Below, piece after piece: positions 1 to 5,992 of a stretch of DNA of 6,842 bases (its first letter is position 1; each line of letters opens with the position of its first letter). Below the pieces are notes generated by a model. It was not told where the DNA came from, made no database searches, and saw only the letters and a program-made list of their open reading frames with translations. Source of the stretch: DATCDR01 sp036510575 (lineage in GTDB: Bacteria; Actinomycetota; Acidimicrobiia; Acidimicrobiales; Bog-793); NCBI GenBank assembly GCA_036510575.1, contig DATCDR010000198.1, positions 1 through 6,842 of the forward strand, in the 5' to 3' direction. Both the position numbers and the translations under genes were made by a program.

Positions 1-250
1 CCTCGTTTCTGCCGAAGAACAGGCTCGCCCCGCGGTGCGTACAGAGGTTGGCGATCAGTCCGACCTTGCCGGATGTGTCGCGAAATCCGATCAACTGCTC
101 GCCAAGCAGCATCACGCGCACTGGGTCACAGTCCGGATTCGATAGCTCTGAGGAGAGCATCGCTGGAACCCAGTACTCGCGCATCAATGCGCCCATCGGC
201 GTGCCTGGGCCAACTTGTGAGATGAGCTCGTTGTCTTCTTTGGTGAGCAT
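1..250 (-). CDS. Rieske aromatic ring-hydroxylating oxygenase, alpha subunit (phthalate 4,5-dioxygenase-like), N-terminal part
   Basis: This gene runs leftward off the window; only its first 83 residues are visible. It opens with MLTKEDNELISQVGPGTPMG and continues through a REYWVPA segment, the N-terminal pattern of the phthalate 4,5-dioxygenase-type oxygenase component. Residues 70-77 read CTHRGASL, the first half of the Rieske [2Fe-2S] ligand pair (Cys70, His72), followed by FFGRNE as in that subfamily. The second C-x2-H half and the mononuclear iron domain lie outside the window. The start is supported by an AAGGGGG ribosome binding site at 256-262, five bases upstream of the ATG. Family members use electrons from a reductase to hydroxylate an aromatic ring in the cytoplasm. 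The substrate cannot be read from this fragment. The gene is divergent from a LigJ-like gene, which supports a role in aromatic-acid breakdown. The family call is secure; the substrate is inferred. Confidence 0.88.
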   Translation of the reverse strand, partial: MLTKEDNELISQVGPGTPMGALMREYWVPAMLSSELSNPDCDPVRVMLLGEQLIGFRDTSGKVGLIANLCTHRGASLFFGRNE

Positions 251-490
251 CGTTTCCCCCTTGCTCAATCATCGAGGTCAGCATACGAGGCACCCGGATT
301 GCTTCGCGGCGGCGGGACTTGGACGCCGCGCCCGCGCCTGGGCTACGTCGCGGCTGGTGCTGGTAGTGACGAGTCGGTTTCCAGGACTGAACTCAGCACT
401 ATGCGAGAAGGTTCGTTCGACGCACTAAGTTGGCCGCTCGAAGCCGAGCAGTTCACTGATCGAGTTGACGCGAAAGAGTTGGGGGCACTC
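251..490. promoter_or_regulatory. divergent intergenic region between oxygenase and amidohydrolase genes
   Basis: About 240 bases separate the two opposed start codons and must hold both promoters if the downstream start at 491 is right. The leftward ribosome binding site is at 256-262. I see no strong inverted repeat that would be a clear operator and no convincing -35/-10 pair, so regulation is unknown. If the amidohydrolase begins at 401 instead, the shared region shrinks to 150 bases. Confidence 0.4.
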
Positions 491-1561
491 ATGTACGACA
501 ACCTTCCAGTTATCGACTGTCACGGGCACATGTCGACACCGCCGGAGTTCCGGGCATACGCGATGAATCTCCAGTCGAACAGGTCGCCCAGAAATGCTCC
601 GCTTCGAATCGATGAGAATCGGCTGAAGCTGTCGACGAATCGCCATATCCAGATGCTCGACGAACGCAATATCGACGTACAGATGATCTCCCCACGCCCG
701 GTAGCGATGATGCACTACGAGCGGCCCTTCATCGTGCATAACTGGACGACGACGACGAACAACGTCATCAAGGAGCTCTGCGATGCCCTTCCCGACCGTT
801 TCGTCGGAATCGCGCAACTCCCGCAGAACTCCGAGCAGGACACATCGCATTGCATCAAAGAGTTCGAGCGGAGCATCAACGAGCTCGGCTTCGTCGGCGC
901 GCTGGTAAACCCAGATCCTGGTGCTGACCGTCAATATCCGGGCATGAACGAGGAGTACTGGTTCCCGCTCTACGAGGCATCAGAGTCGCTCGACGCGCCG
1001 CTCATCGTGCACCCTTCGGTGAGCAAGGATCCCCGACTCGACATAATCCTCTCAAGCTATCAGTACAACAATCTCACCGAGGAGGTTCTCGCGATTCTCT
1101 TGCTGCGTCACAGCGACGTCTTCGAGCGCTTTCCTCGCCTACGCGTCATCGTCTGCCACTGCGGCGGCGCGCTCGACCGCTTCATCCCGAACGCGCCGTC
1201 GTCCGGTCAAGCCGGCGGCGGTCAGGCCATCAGCGCTCAGGCCGCTCCCGCGGAGCAGTCACACGACGATGTTCGAGATCTCAGCAACAACTTGTTCATC
1301 GACTCGTGCGCGTACGATCCAAACTTCCTCAGCGCCGCAATCAAGCAGTGGGGTGTCAACCAGGTGATCTTCGGTACCGAGGCTCCCGGCTCTGGAACGT
1401 CTGACTTGAACGTCGAGACGGATCGGCCGTCTGATGACCTCATCCCGGTCTTTGAGCACTTCGACTTCTTGACGAACGAGGATCGCAGAAAGATCCTTCA
1501 CGACAACGCCATCCGGGTCTTCCCACGGCTCACGTCGACTGCGGCGCTCGCCGGGAGGTAG
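491..1561 (+). CDS. amidohydrolase-2 family protein, LigJ-like (4-oxalomesaconate hydratase-like)
   Basis: The 356-residue product is a metal-dependent TIM-barrel enzyme close in length to LigJ (about 340). Visible metal-site residues are the His11-x-His13 pair (IDCHGH), His174 (LIVHP) and His223 (VCHCGG). Glu297 in FGTEAPG stands where most amidohydrolase-2 enzymes carry Asp; a Glu at this place is a LigJ trait. Other LigJ-like segments are GIAQLPQ (106-112), GFVGALVNPDP (133-143), FIDSCAYDP (269-277) and the C-terminal DNAIRVFPRL. LigJ hydrates 4-oxalomesaconate in the protocatechuate 4,5-cleavage pathway; related enzymes include decarboxylases, so the exact reaction is inferred. Residues 234-257 form an Ala/Gly/Gln/Ser-rich insert. 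I chose ATG 491 because GGGGG lies five bases upstream and the barrel begins at once. ATG 401 (386 residues) and an in-frame ATG at 299 are alternatives. The divergent Rieske oxygenase fits the same catabolic theme. Confidence 0.85.
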   Translation: MYDNLPVIDCHGHMSTPPEFRAYAMNLQSNRSPRNAPLRIDENRLKLSTNRHIQMLDERNIDVQMISPRPVAMMHYERPFIVHNWTTTTNNVIKELCDALPDRFVGIAQLPQNSEQDTSHCIKEFERSINELGFVGALVNPDPGADRQYPGMNEEYWFPLYEASESLDAPLIVHPSVSKDPRLDIILSSYQYNNLTEEVLAILLLRHSDVFERFPRLRVIVCHCGGALDRFIPNAPSSGQAGGGQAISAQAAPAEQSHDDVRDLSNNLFIDSCAYDPNFLSAAIKQWGVNQVIFGTEAPGSGTSDLNVETDRPSDDLIPVFEHFDFLTNEDRRKILHDNAIRVFPRLTSTAALAGR

Positions 1562-1731
1562 ACAGCACCTCACGCAAGCCTCAGCATCTCACGCAGGCAG
1601 GCGAGGCGGACCAGCTCGGAACGGGGTACTCGATCGCTGAGCCGCGTTCAGTGTCCGATTCCAACCGTGACGAGCAGCGCCACTACGATGACACCTCGGC
1701 ACCGCGGCGACTTGTTTCCGCTCGGTGGCAC
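1562..1731. other. intergenic spacer before tRNA-Arg
   Basis: No gene is visible in these 170 bases. A short imperfect direct repeat, CTCACGCA(A/G)GC, occurs just after the amidohydrolase stop codon (about 1569-1579 and 1589-1599). The tRNA promoter should lie in the right half, but I cannot assign its boxes with confidence. Confidence 0.3.
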
Positions 1732-1805
1732 GCACTCGTAGCTCAATTGGATAGAGCATCTGACTACGGATCAGAAGGTTGGGGATTCGAATTCCTCCGA
1801 GTGCA
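1732..1805 (+). tRNA. tRNA-Arg (anticodon ACG)
   Basis: The sequence folds as a complete cloverleaf. The acceptor stem pairs GCACTCG (1732-1738) with CGAGTGC (1798-1804), followed by discriminator A1805. The D stem is GCTC/GAGC. The anticodon stem is TCTGA/TCAGA around loop CTACGGA, placing ACG at 1766-1768, which reads CGN arginine codons after A34 to inosine editing. The T stem is GGGGA/TCCTC with one G-U pair around the canonical loop TTCGAAT. The 3' CCA is not encoded (CTA follows), so it must be added by nucleotidyltransferase, as is common in actinobacteria. The integrase gene immediately downstream makes the 3' half of this tRNA the likely attachment site. Confidence 0.97.
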
Positions 1806-1817
1806 CTAAGAGACCGC

Positions 1818-1836
1818 AGGTAAAGGTACCTTTTTT
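1818..1836 (+). terminator. probable intrinsic terminator after tRNA-Arg
   Basis: Stem AGGTA (1818-1822) pairs with TACCT (1827-1831) across the 4-base loop AAGG, and the T run extends from 1831 to 1836. It starts 13 bases after the tRNA end, the right place to end the tRNA transcript. The stem is short (5 bp), so it may be weak. The same bases also contain an AAAGGTACCTTT palindrome (1822-1833), which could instead be a recombinase or regulator site. Confidence 0.5.
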
Positions 1837-1896
1837 ACTAACGGGCTGGCCAGCAACATACCTCTGTGAGAACATGCTGAGAACCAAGGCGTTCCC

Positions 1897-1904
1897 AGGG
1901 AGGT
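1897..1904 (+). promoter_or_regulatory. strong ribosome binding site of the integrase gene
   Basis: AGGGAGGT matches the anti-Shine-Dalgarno sequence well; its GGAGG core ends four bases before the ATG at 1908. It fixes the start of the integrase and implies efficient translation. Confidence 0.8.
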
Positions 1905-1907
1905 CGA

Positions 1908-3068
1908 ATGCCCGTCAAGCCTGAGGGTGTTTACAGCGATAAGCGGGGCCAGTGGTACTTCAAGGTCAGCCTCGGCAAGGACCCACTTACTGGACGGCGC
2001 GAACAGCTGACTCGACGCGGATTTCGCACGGCAACCGAAGCGGGCAAAGCCCGACACGAGGTCTTTGGCAAACTCGACGCAGGATCGCTGCGGCCCTCAA
2101 GTGGTTTGCTCACCGTCGACGATCTACTCGATCTCTATCTCGACGGCATCGATGCTGACGAGAAGCTCTCCGCGAAGACCCGCTACGACTACCGTGACAA
2201 GGCGGCCGCCTACGTCCGGCCACTGCTCGGAAAGAAGAAGGTTCGCGATGTAACCCCGGAGGTGGTGATCGCCTGGCAACGAGGCCTCCTCAACGCCGTC
2301 GGCGGCAAGCTCGGAAAACCACTCGCTCCGAACACCGTCCGCTTGGCTAGGGCGCCGCTCGCCGGTGCGCTCAAAATGGCGGTCTCGATGGGGATCGTCA
2401 GCTCCAACCCACTCCTCGCCGCGCCAAGGCCAACACCGAAGCACTCGATCCCTAAGCACTGGTCGCCGGAGCAAGCCCGAGAGTTCCTCGCACTTATGGA
2501 AGGCGATCGCACCTACGCGATCTGGGCGTTCCTCATGGGGTCGGGGCTCCGGATCGGGGAGCTCGTCGCACTTCGCTGGAGGAATGTTGACCTCGATGCC
2601 GGATTCGTCCGGGTCGTCGAGTTCTCGACGGTGCTTCGTCACGAGGTCGTCTCGTCACCGGGGAAGAGCAAGGATGCCGTTCGAAGTGTCGACCTCGACC
2701 CTGGCTTAATTCGCGTGCTGAAGTCGCAGCGGACCGAGCAGGCCAAGGAGCGCCTCGCGGCGCTCTCCTACGACGAGTCGGACCACGTCTTCACCAAGCC
2801 CTCCGGTGGTCCCTATCACCCGCAGTACCTCTCGAGATTGCTCAGCCGGACGACCGAGGAACTCGGCTTGCCGAGGCTCTCCGCTCACGGGCTTCGCCAC
2901 ACGTGCGCGACGCTCATGCTCGCGAACGGCGTGCCCCCGAAGGTCGCCGCAGAGCGACTGGGTCACTCGGACACGACGCTCTTTCTCAACCTCTACAGCC
3001 ACGTCACGCCAACGATGCAGCGGGACGCGGCCGAGAAGATCGGTGCAGCGCTCTTCGGCAGCAGCTGA
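1908..3068 (+). CDS. tyrosine recombinase / phage-type site-specific integrase
   Basis: The 386-residue protein has the full three-part layout of tRNA-targeting integrases. Residues 5-58 are an AP2-like arm-binding domain (GVYSDKRGQWYFKV, then a basic stretch). Residues about 68-165 are the SAM-like core-binding domain. Residues about 185-370 are the catalytic domain. All catalytic residues are present: Arg215 (SGLRIGELVALRW), a beta-hairpin Lys at 253 or 255, His327 and Arg330 (AHGLRHTCAT), His353 (LGHSD) and nucleophile Tyr363 (NLYSHV). It should catalyse DNA strand exchange between attP and a chromosomal attB through a 3'-phosphotyrosine intermediate. The gene starts 102 bases after tRNA-Arg on the same strand, so the tRNA 3' end is the likely target. 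It is intact, with no frameshift. No excisionase-like gene is visible beside it. Length is typical for the family. Function is secure; the att site is inferred. Confidence 0.95.
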   Translation: MPVKPEGVYSDKRGQWYFKVSLGKDPLTGRREQLTRRGFRTATEAGKARHEVFGKLDAGSLRPSSGLLTVDDLLDLYLDGIDADEKLSAKTRYDYRDKAAAYVRPLLGKKKVRDVTPEVVIAWQRGLLNAVGGKLGKPLAPNTVRLARAPLAGALKMAVSMGIVSSNPLLAAPRPTPKHSIPKHWSPEQAREFLALMEGDRTYAIWAFLMGSGLRIGELVALRWRNVDLDAGFVRVVEFSTVLRHEVVSSPGKSKDAVRSVDLDPGLIRVLKSQRTEQAKERLAALSYDESDHVFTKPSGGPYHPQYLSRLLSRTTEELGLPRLSAHGLRHTCATLMLANGVPPKVAAERLGHSDTTLFLNLYSHVTPTMQRDAAEKIGAALFGSS

Positions 3069-3079
3069 GGCGGCTCAGC
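3064..3079. terminator. GC-rich hairpin at the integrase stop codon, possible terminator between convergent genes
   Basis: GCTGAG (3064-3069) pairs perfectly with CTCAGC (3074-3079) across the loop GCGG. The hairpin includes the integrase TGA and lies 25 bases from the end of the opposing lipoprotein gene. No T run follows on either strand, so a Rho-independent role is only possible, in the U-less style reported for some actinobacteria. Confidence 0.3.
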
Positions 3080-3104
3080 GAGATGGCCGCTCAGCGCCCT
3101 CCAG

Positions 3105-3332
3105 CTAAGCCTCCACCTTGAGAGGTGTGTCTTGCGTGGCAGACCATCCTCGTTCTATCGGAAAGCGCAGATCTGTAAGCAGTAAGTATGGGTCGCCAAA
3201 GCCATCGTGCCTTGCCTGACCCGTGTTCTTTGAACTGCACCCGGCGAGGCTCATTATCAGCAGTGCGGCGCAGACCACGCCGATCGGCAAGCTGAGTTTG
3301 GGGCTGCTACGACCTCGCCTCAGCTCGGCCAA
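3105..3332 (-). CDS. small secreted lipoprotein of unknown function
   Basis: This 75-residue protein has a clear lipoprotein signal. A basic n-region (RRGRSSPK) is followed by a hydrophobic core from about 14 to 29 and the lipobox LAGC, with the lipidated cysteine at position 32. After Sec export and processing by Lgt and Lsp, a mature peptide of about 44 residues would be anchored outside the membrane. The mature part has no family I recognise. The start is TTG, overlapping the end of the upstream membrane-protein gene by 13 bases; a GGGGAG motif lies 12 bases before it, a long spacing, so translational coupling is likely. It converges on the integrase with a 36-base gap. The mature domain is unusually short, so a C-terminal truncation at the element junction is possible. 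The lipobox is seen; the role is unknown. Confidence 0.65.
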   Translation of the reverse strand: MAELRRGRSSPKLSLPIGVVCAALLIMSLAGCSSKNTGQARHDGFGDPYLLLTDLRFPIERGWSATQDTPLKVEA

Positions 3333-4342
3333 CGAATGTCGCCGCTCCCCGGAATCGGGTAGCCGTCCGGGTCGATTGAAGCGGCCACCGTCGTCCCTAT
3401 TTTCGGCGTTATGCTGATGAGGTTGTCACTGAACGCGACCGATCGACCGGGCTGCACCGCCGCACCGGTCGGCTCGGAGTCCCCGCCGACGATTTGACCG
3501 CTGGCACTCGTGTACACGAGGAACACTGTCGCATCAGAGGGCAGTGCCACTCTGTACGGGTTGTGGAGATTGCCGACGACCTTGGTAAAGATGCCGTCCT
3601 TGGCGAAGACCACATCGCTCGTCGGCGGGATGAGCACCGAGCCGGTGATGCTGCCGCCGACCTTCACTGCCACGTTGAACTTCGACACTTGCAGCGAGAC
3701 GTTCGAGACCGTATTGCCGCCCACGTCGAAGCGAGCGCCAGCAGGAATGCCGCTGAGCGTCTGCGTGTCCGTAGCGAGGGAACGACCATGCGAGTCGAGG
3801 AACGTCTCGGTCACCTTTACCGCGACTGCTGTGTACGTGTGGCTCCTGTTCTCGAGGACGATGCCGTAGCTGATCGAGTTGCCGGCGCTCCCGCGGGTCT
3901 GGCTGAAACCGCTGAAGACCACCGCGACGTTCGCCGCGGTGTCAGCGGGCGTGGTGCTCGTCCCGGTCGCAGCCACCGGGGTTGTAGGTGGAGTCGTGGG
4001 GTGATGGCGATCCTGTACGATCCCGAGCACCAACAGCGCTAAGCCGAGTACGCCGATCAACGTTCCGGCGAGGGCGAAGCCGTCTCCCCGTTGCCATCCC
4101 TCCGCTTGGCGAATCTGGCGGTGCGCGACGAATCCGAAGATCACCCCAAGGATCGAGCCGAGCCACCCAATCCAAAGGATCGCGAGAATAAGCGACGCGA
4201 TAGCAAGTCGGTTCATCCGTCGTTTGGGCGTGCCGTCCGCCGGCCACGCCGGCCGCGTGCCGCGAGGAAGCGGCGTCCCCCTGCCTGGTACCGCGTCGCG
4301 AGGGTTCGGTGGCCCCGGCGAGTAGTTCACCGGTCCGCGCAT
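3320..4342 (-). CDS. DUF4190-like membrane protein with an extracytoplasmic beta-rich (FxLYD/DUF4352-like) region
   Basis: The 340-residue protein has three parts. Residues 1-43 are proline- and glycine-rich and likely cytoplasmic. Residues 44-110 hold two hydrophobic segments (about 46-74 and 89-110) separated by AHRQIRQAEGWQRGDG, the pattern of actinobacterial DUF4190 domains (LAIASLILAILW; GFALAGTLIGVLGLALLVLG). After a Thr/Pro-rich linker (115-136), residues 137-335 look like two beta-sandwich units containing the motifs GIVLENRSHTYTAVAVKVTETF and VVGNLHNPYRVALPSDATVFLVY, resembling FxLYD or DUF4352 folds. These are known in bacterial membrane and lipoproteins, with no defined enzyme activity. 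GGAG at 4348-4351 (read on the minus strand), five bases upstream, supports the ATG at 4342. ATG 4216 (MNRLAIAS) is an alternative. It overlaps the downstream lipoprotein gene by 13 bases, so the two probably form one operon. Topology is inferred; function is unknown. Confidence 0.85.
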   Translation of the reverse strand: MRGPVNYSPGPPNPRDAVPGRGTPLPRGTRPAWPADGTPKRRMNRLAIASLILAILWIGWLGSILGVIFGFVAHRQIRQAEGWQRGDGFALAGTLIGVLGLALLVLGIVQDRHHPTTPPTTPVAATGTSTTPADTAANVAVVFSGFSQTRGSAGNSISYGIVLENRSHTYTAVAVKVTETFLDSHGRSLATDTQTLSGIPAGARFDVGGNTVSNVSLQVSKFNVAVKVGGSITGSVLIPPTSDVVFAKDGIFTKVVGNLHNPYRVALPSDATVFLVYTSASGQIVGGDSEPTGAAVQPGRSVAFSDNLISITPKIGTTVAASIDPDGYPIPGSGDIRWPS

Positions 4343-4724
4343 GGCCGCTCCGGAGTTGCCGTCCCGGTTGCAGAGACGCTGTCAGGGGCTGCGTACGGCG
4401 TCGTCGACGGAATTTTCCAACTCCGCTTCTTCAGAATTTCGCTGCCTCACGCCCAACTGGCGGGTCCCAGGTGTCGCTGCCGGCATCGTAGGAGCCTTCA
4501 GCCATGCCGAGACCCAGGACTCGTGAGCAGTGTCGAGGGGCCAACCATCCCGATGTTCGCAGCGCCGAGAAAGTCCCACAGCTTCATGGGTGGTGACATC
4601 GGGTCTGACCTAAGGCTCACAGTGGAAATAACGGCCACGCGCGCAGAAAGTTGAAACCTTCATGATCCTCACTCAGGTCATATAGGTCATCAGATCTGTG
4701 TCGGATCGTCGCCGTAAGCGCTAG
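4343..4724. other. intergenic region upstream of the DUF4190-like gene, no supported gene
   Basis: These 382 bases should contain the leftward promoter of the membrane-protein operon. A 65-codon minus-strand frame (4382-4579, GTG start) sits 39 bases upstream of and in frame with the DUF4190-like gene. Its end (NSEEAELENSVDD) looks mildly gene-like, but it has no good ribosome binding site and no family I know, so I do not call it. A direct repeat AGGTCA-n4-AGGTCA lies at 4675-4690. The right end abuts the transposase relic. Confidence 0.4.
4675..4690. repeat. short direct repeat AGGTCA, 4-base spacing
   Basis: Two identical AGGTCA hexamers are separated by TATA, about 35 bases before the transposase relic. 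It may be a regulator half-site pair or chance; nothing else in the sequence supports a role. Confidence 0.2.
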
Positions 4725-5057
4725 CTCGACCGGCCTGTCCTTTCCTTCTCCCTCGCGAACCGTATGCAATCCTTGGATCTCGAGATCGCCGACTTAGAAG
4801 CGCGGATCTTCGTGCTCGAACAGACCGCGCCCGAGCTTCTCGGGCGCTTCGGCGTCGGACCCGCCACCGCGGCGTCGCCCTTGGTCGCGGCCGGCGACAA
4901 CCCCGAGCGCCTGCACTCCGAAGCTGCGTTCGCGCACCTTTGTGGCGTCTCGCCGATCCCCGCCTCGTCTGGCAAGACGAATGGGCACGTCCGTCTCGAC
5001 TCAGGGGGCCCGGCGAAATCGGAACTGTGGCGAATCGTGATCGCTGGTGCTTGCTGA
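4725..5057 (+). pseudogene. IS110-family transposase remnant (C-terminal Transposase_20 region)
   Basis: The frame carries the hallmark IS110-family C-terminal region: LLGRFGVGPATAASPLVAAGDNPERL, SEAAFAHLCGVSPIPASSGKTN, then a decayed RLDSGGPAKSELWRIVI. The serine in PASSGKT belongs to the conserved C-terminal domain that works with the N-terminal DEDD/RuvC-like domain in DNA cleavage. The DEDD half (some 200 residues) is missing. Similarity to the family (SLANRMQSLDLEIADLEARI, like LARRxQxLDxEIAELD) begins before the first ATG at 4764, so that ATG is not a true start and the relic is cut at its left end near 4725. A TGA at 5055 removes the usual last 50 or so residues (PRTRAYVxRR, CLKRYVARE). 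IS110 elements lack long terminal inverted repeats, so exact ends cannot be read. It cannot be active alone. Confidence 0.85.
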
Positions 5058-5222
5058 CATCTGAGCATCCGTGAACAACCACGGTCGACCCCGGCGAGCG
5101 ACTGCTATGACACGGGGCCGCTCCGCTAATTCCTGACCCCGGCGGTCGTGACTTCGGTGCGTATCGCCTTCGAGCGTTGGAGCGCGCCGTCGAGCGCCAG
5201 CGAGTTCTGGCGCCGGTCGGCA
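5058..5222. other. spacer between the transposase relic and the truncated regulator
   Basis: No gene is supported here. The missing C-terminal part of the transposase is not recognisable in any frame, and the missing effector-binding domain of the LysR-type regulator is not found on the minus strand either. The stretch therefore marks a rearrangement junction between two broken genes. Confidence 0.4.
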
Positions 5223-5501
5223 CTAGGAATCAATCGGCAACGTCCTCATGGCCACCACGGCAGCCTTTACGTACCCCATTTCGGAGAGCAGCCTCGCCGC
5301 CTTGGCGGCGAAAACGACTCCTGCGTCGGTCAGCTGGACCTGCCGCCGGGTTCGAATGGCCAGCCGTACTCCTAACGAGCGTTCTAGTAGCCCTATTTGC
5401 CGGGAGAAGCCCGATTGGCTCATGTGCAGGCGGCGAGCGGCCCGACCGAAGTGGAGCTCCTCCACCAACATGAGAAACGATTCGAGACGATCAAGGTCCA
5501 T
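5223..5501 (-). pseudogene. truncated LysR-type transcriptional regulator (DNA-binding domain only)
   Basis: The 92 residues begin MDLDRLESFLMLVEELHFGR and continue through the winged helix-turn-helix of LysR regulators: AARRLHMSQSGFSRQIGLLERSLGVRLAIRT and then VQLTDAGVVFAAKAARLL into the start of the linker helix. LysR proteins are about 300 residues; the whole inducer-binding domain (about 200 residues) is missing. After GYVKAAVVAMRT the sequence becomes unrelated and stops at 5223. The ATG at 5501 has only a weak ribosome binding site (AACGGGCAAG). The break faces the IS110 relic 165 bases away, so insertion or deletion linked to that element is a plausible cause. A bare DNA-binding fragment could still be made, but regulation by a small molecule is lost. 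The likely divergent target gene is not evident upstream. Confidence 0.85.
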
Positions 5502-5832
5502 TGCTTGCCCGTTTCCGGCAAAATCGCCGCTGGGTTAATTAGTCATTTCCGTTAGGTCAAGGAGCAGGCAAGCCGTTCAGTCTGTTGGCGAGAGTGGTCC
5601 CGTCGGCAAACTCTTGGTGCACGTCTGGAGACGAAGTCTTAACACGCAGTAAGTCGGCCAATGATACCCGGATGCAAGAAGTATCGGTCATATGATTTCG
5701 CCCATCCGGGCATTGGATCGGCCCTGCGGTAATTCTCGGGATGCGCGATTGCGGTCGCGGCTGACTGCGCTGTAGAGCGAGCTCCGAAGGACTCGATAGG
5801 ACCGCGGGTATCCGTGTGCCTGAATCATTGAT

Positions 5833-5859
5833 CGGTCGCTGGGTGGCCGTCGGCGACCG
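5833..5859. repeat. 7-bp inverted repeat CGGTCGC / GCGACCG
   Basis: The arms at 5833-5839 and 5853-5859 match perfectly, with 13 bases between them. It could be an operator or an RNA stem; in GC-rich DNA it could also be chance. Confidence 0.25.
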
Positions 5860-5976
5860 CCGAGCATCGATGCAAAATTCGCATTGAAGTTGCCAATTGT
5901 CTCCGTCGTTAGGGCCAGCGAGCGTCTCTGAACGGAGCACTTTCCGAGCGGACGCGACCAAGGCAGTGAACTACGA

Positions 5977-5992
5977 CGGGCCACTCGGCCCG
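5977..5992. repeat. 6-bp GC hairpin CGGGCC-ACTC-GGCCCG
   Basis: A perfect stem with a 4-base loop ends 22 bases before the ATG at 6015. It is a candidate leader hairpin of the downstream gene; no T run follows, so it is not a standard terminator. Confidence 0.3.

Noticed and set aside
48..428. 126-codon plus-strand open frame
   Set aside because: It lies antisense to the Rieske oxygenase start and across the intergenic gap; its translation has no domain and the oxygenase frame is clearly coding.
425..934. 169-codon minus-strand open frame
   Set aside because: It is antisense to the LigJ-like gene, where the plus strand has full catalytic motifs.
2124..2642. 172-codon minus-strand open frame, plus several others across 1806-3121
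   Set aside because: These are antisense or out-of-frame shadows of the intact integrase; they are charged, low-complexity translations.
4382..4579. 65-codon minus-strand frame upstream of the DUF4190-like gene
   Set aside because: It has a GTG start with poor Shine-Dalgarno match and no recognisable family; mentioned only within the intergenic entry.
3494..4654. Plus-strand frames of 182 and 187 codons
   Set aside because: They overlap the DUF4190-like gene on the opposite strand, which has convincing membrane segments and a ribosome binding site.
4690..5223. 177-codon minus-strand Arg/Ser-rich open frame
   Set aside because: It is antisense to the IS110 relic and its composition is typical of GC-rich antisense translation.
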